DNA from: Anaeromyxobacter dehalogenans
GTDB taxonomy: Bacteria; Myxococcota_A; UBA9042; DTJE01
Length of the DNA stretch: 11,446 nt
Direction of reading: 5' to 3'
Assembly: GCA_020722625.1 (NCBI GenBank)
Contig: DYKK01000038.1
Span: 1-11,446, forward strand
Positions 6,165-11,446 of the stretch are shown here, piece by piece (within the stretch, counting starts at the first letter, position 1; each line of letters starts with the position of its first letter). The notes under the pieces are model-generated. The model saw only the letters and a list, made by a program, of their open reading frames with translations, was not told where the DNA came from and ran no database searches. The position numbers and the translations under genes were made by a program.

Positions 6165-7412
6165 TCATTGATTCATGGAGTTCAGGAACTGCTGGTTCGA
6201 GTCGTACCGCGACATCTTGTCCAGCAGAAACTCCATCGCGTCCAGGACGTTGAGGGGGTGCAGCAACTGGCGCAGGATCCACACGCGGTTCAGCGTCATC
6301 GGGTCCAGGAGCAGTTCCTCTTTGCGCGTGCCGCTCTTGTTGATGTCCAGGGTCGGGAAGATGCGCTTTTCCATCAGCTTGCGGTCGAGGTGCAGTTCGC
6401 AGTTGCCCGTGCCCTTGAACTCCTCGAAGATGACCTCGTCCATGCGCGACCCGGTGTCGATCAGCGCGGTCCCGATGATGGTCAGGGAGCCGCCCTCCTC
6501 GATGTTGCGGGCCGCCCCGAAGAAGCGCTTCGGCTTGTGCAGGGCGTTCGAGTCCACCCCGCCGGACAGGATCTTGCCGGACGGGGGCACGACCGTGTTG
6601 TAGGCGCGCGCGAGGCGCGTGATCGAGTCGATCAGGATCACCACGTCGCGCTTGTGCTCGACCAGGCGCTTCGCCTTCTCGATGACCATCTCGGCCACCT
6701 GGACGTGCCGGGCCGCGGGCTCGTCGAAGGTCGAGGAGATGACCTCGCCCTTGACGGAGCGCTCCATGTCGGTCACCTCCTCGGGCCGCTCGTCAATGAG
6801 CAGCACGATCAGATAGACCTCCTTGTGGTTGCGCGAGACGGCGTGCGCGATGTCTTGCAGGAGCACGGTCTTTCCCGTGCGCGGCGCGGCCACGATCAGG
6901 GTCCGCTGGCCCTTGCCCTGCGGGCAGAGGAGGTCAATGACGCGCGTCGAGAAGTTCTTCGGCTCGAACTCGAGGTTGAACTTGTGGTTCGGGTACAGCG
7001 GGGTCAGGTTGTCGAAGAGCGTCTTGGTCTTCGCGACCTCGATGTCTTCGAAGTTGATCGCCTCGACCTTCAGGAGGGCGAAGTAGCGCTCGCCGTCCTT
7101 GGGCGGCCGGATCTGCCCCGAGACCGTGTCGCCGGTCTTCAGGTTGAACCTCCGGATCTGGGACGGGGACACGTAGATGTCGTCCGACCCGGGCAGGTAC
7201 GACGTGTCGGGAGCGCGCAGGAAGCCGAATCCCTCCGGCAGGACCTGGAGGACTCCCTCCCCGTAGATCAATCCGTTCTGCTCGGTCTGCGCCTGGAGGA
7301 TCGCGAAGATGAGTTCCTGCTTGCGCAGGCCCCGGGCGCTCTCGATGTTCAGGTCCTTCGCCAGGTTCAGCAGGTCCGAGATCTTCATGTCTTTGAGTTC
7401 TTTGAGGTTCAT
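6165..7412 (-). CDS. rho: Transcription termination factor Rho
   Basis: A 415-residue hexameric RNA helicase that ends transcription at C-rich unstructured RNA. The order is as in E. coli Rho: N-terminal helical domain (MNLKELKDMKISDLLNLAKD), cold-shock-like primary RNA site with GFGFLR (61-66) and DDIYVSPSQIRRFNL, then the ATPase core with P-loop AAPRTGKT (175-182), LLIDERPEEVTDM, Walker B VVILIDS (D262), the Q-loop/R-loop area SGKILSGGVD, and GTALIDTGSRMDEVIFEEFKGTGN. No long insert is present. ATG 7412 gives the standard MNLKELK start, with GGAGGAGA just upstream. The frame stays open back to a GTG at 7550, but that stretch looks like leader RNA. The P-loop differs from E. coli APPKAGKT: the lysine known to contact bicyclomycin (K181 there) is R178 here. 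Confidence 0.97.
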   Translation of the reverse strand: MNLKELKDMKISDLLNLAKDLNIESARGLRKQELIFAILQAQTEQNGLIYGEGVLQVLPEGFGFLRAPDTSYLPGSDDIYVSPSQIRRFNLKTGDTVSGQIRPPKDGERYFALLKVEAINFEDIEVAKTKTLFDNLTPLYPNHKFNLEFEPKNFSTRVIDLLCPQGKGQRTLIVAAPRTGKTVLLQDIAHAVSRNHKEVYLIVLLIDERPEEVTDMERSVKGEVISSTFDEPAARHVQVAEMVIEKAKRLVEHKRDVVILIDSITRLARAYNTVVPPSGKILSGGVDSNALHKPKRFFGAARNIEEGGSLTIIGTALIDTGSRMDEVIFEEFKGTGNCELHLDRKLMEKRIFPTLDINKSGTRKEELLLDPMTLNRVWILRQLLHPLNVLDAMEFLLDKMSRYDSNQQFLNSMNQ

Positions 7413-7637
7413 GGCCCTTTCGTCTCCTCCTGTTCGTTGTGAATCTTGAGTCCTGCCCGTCTGATCGAGCCGCGACGTGTCCGTCGCGCGCGTGGAACGA
7501 TTCCCCTCGTTGAAGGTCGAGGGACCCTGCATGGGTTCGGGGCGGCTCACCCGACTCGCCCCGACGGCACCGCGCTACTCAGAACGAAAGAAACAACCTG
7601 ATGGAACCACGCCGGGGAAGTTCCCGTCGAAGAAAAG
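7413..7637 (-). promoter_or_regulatory. Long structured 5' leader of rho
   Basis: If the promoter at 7645-7673 is used, rho mRNA has about 225 untranslated bases. They contain a 7-bp perfect hairpin (CGCGACG 7471-7477 with CGTCGCG 7482-7488), a 6-bp hairpin (CCCTCG 7504-7509 with CGAGGG 7518-7523), and a pyrimidine-rich, little-structured stretch read from the minus strand around 7575-7640. E. coli rho is known to limit its own expression by Rho-dependent attenuation in its leader. The same control here is an inference from this layout. Confidence 0.4.
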
Positions 7638-7644
7638 CAGCGAA

Positions 7645-7673
7645 TTGATAATCCTCCGGGATCGCGAAGTCAA
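7645..7673 (-). promoter_or_regulatory. Sigma70-like promoter for rho
   Basis: Read on the minus strand: TTGACT (7668-7673, five of six to consensus), a 17-bp spacer, then TATCAA (7645-7650, four of six). A run of seven A (7676-7682) directly upstream could act as an UP element. It sits in the most AT-rich part of the window, just after the glpK stop codon, and faces rho. Confidence 0.55.
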
Positions 7674-7697
7674 GATTTTTTTCATCGCGCCGTGCGG

Positions 7698-9194
7698 TCA
7701 GCCCGATCCGAACTCCGCGACCAGGGCCACGGCCCGGTGGAACCGTTCCAGGCGGGCCCGGCGGTCCGCGGCGGTCATCACGGGCTCGAAGCGTCGGGCG
7801 ATGCGGGTCATCCGTCCGAGGGACTCCCCGTTCCACAGTCCGACGCCGATCCCGGCGAGCGACGCGGCCCCCATCGCAGTCGTGTCCAGGTTCCGGGGTC
7901 GCACCACCGGGACCCCCAGGACGTCGGCCTGGAACTGCATCATCAGGTCGTTGGCGCTCGCGCCGCCGTCCACGCGCAGTTCCGTGACGGGACGTCCGAG
8001 GTCCGCCTCCATGGCCCCGGCGAGGTCCGCCACCTGCATCGCGACTCCCTCCAGGACCGCGCGGGCCACCTGTCCCGCGCCGCAGCCCCTCGTGAGCCCG
8101 AGCAGGGCCCCTCGCGCGTCCGGCCTCCAGTGCGGTGCGCCGAGTCCGGCCAGGGCGGGCACGAAGACCGCGCCCCCGCTGTCCGGAACCGACGCCGCGA
8201 GGGCCTCCACGTCCGCGGACGCACGGATCAGGCCGAGCCCGTCGCGCAACCACTGGACCGCGGCGCCCGCGATGAAGGCCGAGCCTTCGAGGGCGTAGCG
8301 CGTCTCGCCGGCCACGGTCCACGCCACCGTGGTCAGCAGGCCGTGCGAGGACGCAACCGGCCGGTCCCCGGTGTTCACCAGCAAGAACGCCCCGGTGCCG
8401 TACGTGCACTTGGACTGCCCCGCCTCGAAGCACGTCTGCCCGAACAGAGCCGCCTGCTGGTCCCCGGCCATGCCCGCCACGGGCACGCCGTCCGGCAGGA
8501 AGTCGAGCCCCCGCGTCGTGCCGAAGACCCCGGCGGACGGCCGAACCTCGGGGAGGATCGCGGCCGGGACGTCCAGCACCCGCAGCAGGTCCGGGTCCCA
8601 CGACCGGGTGCGCAGGTTCAGGAACAGGGTCCGCGAGGCGTTCGACACGTCCGTGGCGTGGACCGCCCCGCCCGTCAGGCGGAAGAGCAGGAACGAATCC
8701 ACCGTCCCGAAACGGACCCGCCCGGCCTCGGCGTCCGCGCGCAGGCCCGGCACGTGGTCGAGGAGCCACCGCACCTTGGTCCCCGAAAAGTACGGGTCCA
8801 GGACCAGTCCCGAGCGCTCTCGGAACAAGGGTTCGAGCCCGTCCTCCTTCAGCCGCCGGCACATCTCGGCGGTCCGGCGGCACTGCCAGACCACCGCGTT
8901 GTGACGGGGTCGTCCCGTGTCCCGGTCCCACAGGATCGTGGTCTCGCGCTGGTTCGTGATCCCCACGCCGGCGCAGTCGGCGGGCGCGACCCCTGCCGCC
9001 TCCATCGCCTGGCGGGCCGACCGCGCGGTCGTCTCCCAGATCGCGTCCGGGTCGTGCTCCACGTGGCCCGGCTGGGGATAGATTTGCGGGATCTCGTTCG
9101 AGGCGCGGCCCAGGACCGAGAGGTCCGGGCCGACGACCATCGCGGTGGTCGCGGTGGTGCCCTGGTCCAGGGCCAGGATGAAGTTCTTCGTCAC
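7698..9194 (-). CDS. glpK: Glycerol kinase
   Basis: A 498-residue FGGY-family kinase that phosphorylates glycerol to glycerol-3-phosphate with ATP in the cytoplasm. It shows the phosphate-binding LALDQGTTATTA (7-18), NQRETTILWDRDTG (81-94), the first FGGY signature around SGTKVRWLLDH (137-147), TDVSNASRTLF (181-191), catalytic D245 in AGDQQAALFGQ, TYGTGAFLLVNTG (264-276) and a second signature region GALLGLTRG. Length matches E. coli GlpK (502). GTG 9194 is chosen because the family begins just there (TKNFILALDQGTT) and GGAG lies six bases upstream. The longer open frame to 9884 runs through the divergent kinase gene and is not coding. No glpF or glpD neighbour is visible, so it appears to be transcribed alone; its 3' end abuts the rho promoter. 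Confidence 0.97.
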   Translation of the reverse strand: MTKNFILALDQGTTATTAMVVGPDLSVLGRASNEIPQIYPQPGHVEHDPDAIWETTARSARQAMEAAGVAPADCAGVGITNQRETTILWDRDTGRPRHNAVVWQCRRTAEMCRRLKEDGLEPLFRERSGLVLDPYFSGTKVRWLLDHVPGLRADAEAGRVRFGTVDSFLLFRLTGGAVHATDVSNASRTLFLNLRTRSWDPDLLRVLDVPAAILPEVRPSAGVFGTTRGLDFLPDGVPVAGMAGDQQAALFGQTCFEAGQSKCTYGTGAFLLVNTGDRPVASSHGLLTTVAWTVAGETRYALEGSAFIAGAAVQWLRDGLGLIRASADVEALAASVPDSGGAVFVPALAGLGAPHWRPDARGALLGLTRGCGAGQVARAVLEGVAMQVADLAGAMEADLGRPVTELRVDGGASANDLMMQFQADVLGVPVVRPRNLDTTAMGAASLAGIGVGLWNGESLGRMTRIARRFEPVMTAADRRARLERFHRAVALVAEFGSG

Positions 9195-9216
9195 GTCATG
9201 CTCCGGTGGAGGACTC

Positions 9217-9241
9217 CGCCCGTTTCTGGTTTCCACGGGCG
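9217..9241. repeat. Inverted repeat in the glpK/kinase intergenic region
   Basis: CGCCCGT (9217-9223) and ACGGGCG (9235-9241) form a perfect 7-bp inverted repeat around an 11-base centre. It would lie in the glpK 5' leader and across the -35 area of the kinase promoter. A spaced palindrome of this kind could be an operator or an RNA hairpin. Confidence 0.4.
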
Positions 9242-9251
9242 TGCGGGACGG

Positions 9252-9281
9252 TTTATAGTTCAACTGGATGGACTCGTTCAA
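9252..9281 (-). promoter_or_regulatory. Candidate promoter for glpK
   Basis: On the minus strand TTGAAC (9276-9281, four of six), an 18-bp spacer, then TATAAA (9252-9257, five of six). The predicted start near 9245 leaves about 50 leader bases. The -35 lies within the first codons of the divergent kinase gene. Confidence 0.4.
9254..9259 (+). promoter_or_regulatory. -10 box for the hybrid kinase gene, possibly leaderless
   Basis: TATAGT (9254-9259) matches the -10 consensus at five of six bases and would start transcription at about 9266-9268, at the ATG itself. No clear -35 is seen at the usual distance. It overlaps the minus-strand TATAAA of glpK, so the two promoters would compete for the same DNA. 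Confidence 0.4.
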
Positions 9282-9282
9282 C
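9258..9282. repeat. GTTCAAC direct repeat over both promoters
   Basis: GTTCAAC occurs at 9258-9264 and 9276-9282, 18 bp apart. One copy lies next to the shared -10 region and the other overlaps the glpK -35 hexamer. It is a candidate operator pair, or chance; the second copy is also codons 3-5 of the kinase gene. Confidence 0.35.
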
Positions 9283-10830
9283 CATCGGAAGGATCCGCCT
9301 CCGCCCGCCGCCGGTCGCGAGGGCCCCTCCGCGGAGTCGCCCCCGACCCGTCCCGAACTGCGGGTCCTGCGGCAATGGGCCTCCACGCTCGACGCCATCC
9401 CCGACCTGATCGTGATCGCGGACCTCGACGGGGTCGTCACGCGGGTCAACCGCGCGGTGGCGGACCGCCTGGGAATGAGTTTCAAGGAGATCATCGGCCG
9501 GCCCATGTCAGGGCTGTTCGGGGACCTGCCCGTGCCGGCGCCCATGGCCGGCGGCCTGACGAGAATTTCCGAAGTGACCCTGCCGTTCGCGGAGGGGCGG
9601 TTCCAGATGTCGTGCTTCCCCAACTTCGACCCGGACGGCCAGCGCATCGGGGTGATCCACGTCTTCCGCGACATCACCGAGGAAAAGCGCGTGCAGGAGC
9701 GGCTCCTCGAGGCCGAGAAACTGGCCACCGTGTCCGCGGTCCTGAGCGGCGTGGCCCACGAGATGAACAATCCCCTGGCCGGGGTCCTGGGATTCGCGCA
9801 ACTGGCGCAGGAACTCTGCTCGGACCCCGCGGTCACCGAGTGCCTGACGACCGTGCAGGCCGAGGCGGACCGCGTGTCCCGCATCGTGAGGAACCTCCTG
9901 GCCTTCGCCCGCCGATCGCAGCCGACCCACCGGCCGGTGCCCTGGTCGGACGTGGTCGATCGGACCCGGGACCTCCTCGCGTACGAGATGAGGCTCGCGC
10001 GCGTGACGCTCGCGACCGAGGTCCCGGACGACCTTCCGCCCGTCCTGGGCGACCTCCAGCAGCTGGAGCAGGTCCTCGTGTCGATCCTGCTGCTCGCGAT
10101 CCGGGACTCGATGCGCCGGAAGGAGGGACAGGACGTTTGCGTGCGTGCGCGTCGGGGGGTCGGGGGGCGCGTCCGGGTCGAGGTCGAGACCGAGGGACCG
10201 ACTCTGACCCAGGACCAGGTGGCTCACCTCCTGGACCTGACCGGCGTCGCCGGGGCCGAGGTGCCCCCGGGGGAGGTCAGGCTCGCGCTCGCCCGCGGAT
10301 TCGTCAGCCAGCACGGGGGCCGGATCGGGGTCTCGTCGAGGCCCGGGGGGGGACTGGCATTCGCGCTGGAACTCCCGGCAGCCGAGGCGGTCGAGGACGC
10401 CGAGGAGGCGTCCCGGGAAGACGTCGTGCTGGACGCCTCCGGGATGCGGGCCCTGGTCGCGGACGACGACGAGGTCACGGCGAGGCTCATCGCGAACGTG
10501 CTGCGGATGGCCGGGGCCCACGTGGACGTCGTGGACGACGGGAAGACGGCCTGGGCCCGCCTTCGCGAGCGGAGATACGACCTTCTGGTGACCGACTTCC
10601 GGATGCCCGGGATGGACGCGAGGGACCTCCTCGCGCGCCTGGCGGCCGAGGGCCGGCGCGAGGCCCGCCGCGCCGTCCTCGTCAGCGGCGACACCCTCAA
10701 CCGCGAGACCGAGGCCTACGTCGAGGCGTCCGGGCTCCCCTTCGTGGCCAAGCCCTTCACGCTGGCGGCGGTCCGGCGCGCGATCCGCAAGGCCCTCGCC
10801 GCTCCGATCGGTCGAGACCCTGCCGTTTGA
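9268..10830 (+). CDS. Cytoplasmic PAS / histidine kinase / receiver hybrid with degenerate ATP-binding domain
   Basis: A 520-residue signalling protein without membrane segments. Order: Pro-rich start (1-30), PAS domain (about 36-138, ending HVFRDITEEKR), HisKA dimerisation helices (147-215) with H164 in GVAHEMNNPL, HATPase-like domain (about 222-370), Glu-rich linker, receiver (393-510). The receiver is complete: D399/D400, phospho-acceptor D443 in VTDFRMPGMD, S473, K495 in AKPF. The HATPase fold is recognisable (HGGRIGVSS, GGGLAFALELP), but S272 and L276 replace the N-box asparagines, TEGPT (308-312) replaces D-x-G-x-G, and E336/R338 replace the G2 glycines. ATP binding and autophosphorylation are therefore doubtful; phosphatase, scaffold or acceptor roles are possible. 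An in-frame TAG at 9256 makes ATG 9268 the earliest start, and there is no Shine-Dalgarno sequence. It diverges from glpK. Confidence 0.88.
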   Translation: MDSFNHRKDPPPPAAGREGPSAESPPTRPELRVLRQWASTLDAIPDLIVIADLDGVVTRVNRAVADRLGMSFKEIIGRPMSGLFGDLPVPAPMAGGLTRISEVTLPFAEGRFQMSCFPNFDPDGQRIGVIHVFRDITEEKRVQERLLEAEKLATVSAVLSGVAHEMNNPLAGVLGFAQLAQELCSDPAVTECLTTVQAEADRVSRIVRNLLAFARRSQPTHRPVPWSDVVDRTRDLLAYEMRLARVTLATEVPDDLPPVLGDLQQLEQVLVSILLLAIRDSMRRKEGQDVCVRARRGVGGRVRVEVETEGPTLTQDQVAHLLDLTGVAGAEVPPGEVRLALARGFVSQHGGRIGVSSRPGGGLAFALELPAAEAVEDAEEASREDVVLDASGMRALVADDDEVTARLIANVLRMAGAHVDVVDDGKTAWARLRERRYDLLVTDFRMPGMDARDLLARLAAEGRREARRAVLVSGDTLNRETEAYVEASGLPFVAKPFTLAAVRRAIRKALAAPIGRDPAV

Positions 10831-10843
10831 CCTTCCGCAATTC

Positions 10844-11446
10844 CTACAGGTGGAACTTGAGCGTGTACCCCGACCCGCAGTCCTCCCCGACCACGGGCAG
10901 GATGTGGATGAAGACGGTCCCCGACCCGTCCTGGCCCCCGCCCTCGCAGGTCAGCATCTTCAGGTCCATCGCCTCGTCCTGGCCCCACAGGTTGATCGAG
11001 GCGAAGCACTTCGCGCCGGGGATGGGGGACTCCGTCTCGATCACCGATTCCTCGGGAGTCGCGGCCAGGCCCAACGTCGCGCCGCTCTTGCACTTGTAGC
11101 AGACCTCGAGGTCCAGGTCCTTGTCCTCGGCCAGGCCCGTCAGGTCGAAGTGGGGGTCCAGAGTAGAGAAGGCCACGTCGTTTACCTCAATCTTGTACCA
11201 GTCGTGGTCGAAGTCCACGTCAATCGTCCCCTGGACCTCGCGTTTCGATTCGTCGTCGCCGTCCGTGGTCTGGCCGAGGTCGGTCGCGTTCTCCCACGTG
11301 TCGTTGTACGGATAGACGTCGTACTGGTCGATCTCGGCCCCGGGGCCGCACTGGTGGTCGTGGCAGGCGTCGCACCCGGAGCAGAACCCGCAGATGCAGT
11401 CTTCAGCCCAGCCGCACTCGATCCCCTGGCACAGCGTGTCGCACCC
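10844..11446 (-). CDS. Cysteine-rich secreted protein with PPC-like domain (5' end outside window)
   Basis: The last 200 residues of a larger protein; the frame stays open to the window edge. The first 33 visible residues hold nine cysteines (GCDTLCQGIECG, CICGFCSGCDACHDHQC), likely disulfide-bonded or metal-binding. Residues 45-120 follow the pattern of bacterial pre-peptidase C-terminal (PPC) domains: NDTWENATDLG, a DGDD stretch, VQGTIDVDFDHDWYKIEV, then LDPHFDLTG and DLDLEVCYKC. Five more cysteines occur in the second half and the protein ends GYTLKFHL. Such modules are typical of exported proteins of Myxococcota and relatives, so secretion is inferred although no signal peptide is in view. 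A GTG at 11218 is an internal codon, not a start. It converges with the kinase gene, leaving only 13 bases between the two stops. Confidence 0.7.
   Translation of the reverse strand, partial: GCDTLCQGIECGWAEDCICGFCSGCDACHDHQCGPGAEIDQYDVYPYNDTWENATDLGQTTDGDDESKREVQGTIDVDFDHDWYKIEVNDVAFSTLDPHFDLTGLAEDKDLDLEVCYKCKSGATLGLAATPEESVIETESPIPGAKCFASINLWGQDEAMDLKMLTCEGGGQDGSGTVFIHILPVVGEDCGSGYTLKFHL

Noticed and set aside
6168..7442. A 424-codon open frame antisense to rho
   Set aside because: rho is unmistakable on the other strand; the translation is a compositional mirror rich in Val, Leu, Arg and Asp.
7676..7682. An intrinsic terminator for a plus-strand transcript at the T-run
   Set aside because: No stem precedes the T-run on the plus strand and no plus-strand gene ends there; it fits better as an A-tract upstream of the rho promoter.
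9195..9884. A 230-residue N-terminal extension of glycerol kinase
   Set aside because: Glycerol kinases start at the FILALDQGTT strand; the extension is antisense to the PAS and HisKA coding sequence and a ribosome binding site precedes GTG 9194.
7692..11099. An 1135-codon open frame on the plus strand across glpK and the kinase
   Set aside because: It is a GC-driven shadow of glpK (antisense) and the kinase (wrong frame); no family pattern is visible.
11216..11218. A gene start (GTG) for the last minus-strand gene at 11218
   Set aside because: The frame is open upstream to the window edge and the PPC-like pattern begins well before this codon, so the gene is partial.
1..11446. CRISPR array, mobile element, prophage, toxin-antitoxin or defence island
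   Set aside because: No regularly spaced repeats, transposase, integrase, terminal repeats or small paired genes are seen; coding style is uniform throughout.

Overview
The window is a high-GC (roughly 70% by eye) bacterial chromosome segment made almost entirely of housekeeping genes. I see no CRISPR array, insertion sequence, prophage, tRNA or rRNA gene, and no clear previously undescribed multi-gene system. The order rplY-pth-rpsF-rpsR-rplI, a cysteine-rich PPC-like secreted protein and a 'YKGR..DDSGKPV.G' secreted protein suggest a Myxococcota/Deltaproteobacteria-like organism. That placement is inference from gene content and style, not from a phylogenetic marker comparison.

Layout. (1) Positions 96-2661, plus strand: a translation operon encoding bL25 (CTC type), peptidyl-tRNA hydrolase, bS6 with a very acidic tail, zinc-type bS18 and bL9. 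(2) Positions 2747-4874, plus strand: rsmE (16S rRNA U1498 methyltransferase), an RDD-family membrane protein and a secreted beta-sandwich protein, joined by GTGA-type stop/start overlaps or close spacing. They may be read through from the ribosomal operon, because only an 85-bp gap with a small inverted repeat separates them. (3) Positions 4890-4920: a 12-bp imperfect hairpin lies where this operon converges with a minus-strand aminotransferase. (4) Positions 4914-7412, minus strand: a DapC/DapL-like aminotransferase lies downstream of rho. rho has a good sigma70-like promoter (TTGACT-17-TATCAA) and a leader of about 225 nt holding two hairpins. (5) Positions 7698-9194, minus strand: glycerol kinase. 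(6) Positions 9268-10830, plus strand: a cytoplasmic PAS/histidine kinase/receiver hybrid, divergent from glpK across a 73-bp gap that holds overlapping promoter-like elements, a direct repeat and an inverted repeat. (7) Positions 10844-11446, minus strand: the 3' part of a cysteine-rich secreted protein, cut by the window edge.

The most unusual item is the hybrid kinase. Its H-box and receiver are intact, but the ATP-binding domain has lost the N-box asparagines, the G1 aspartate and both G2 glycines, so it looks like a pseudokinase or phosphatase/scaffold form. Next in interest are the glpK/kinase divergent regulatory region (possible leaderless kinase mRNA), the structured rho leader, the genetically encoded polyacidic tail of bS6, and the two secreted proteins.
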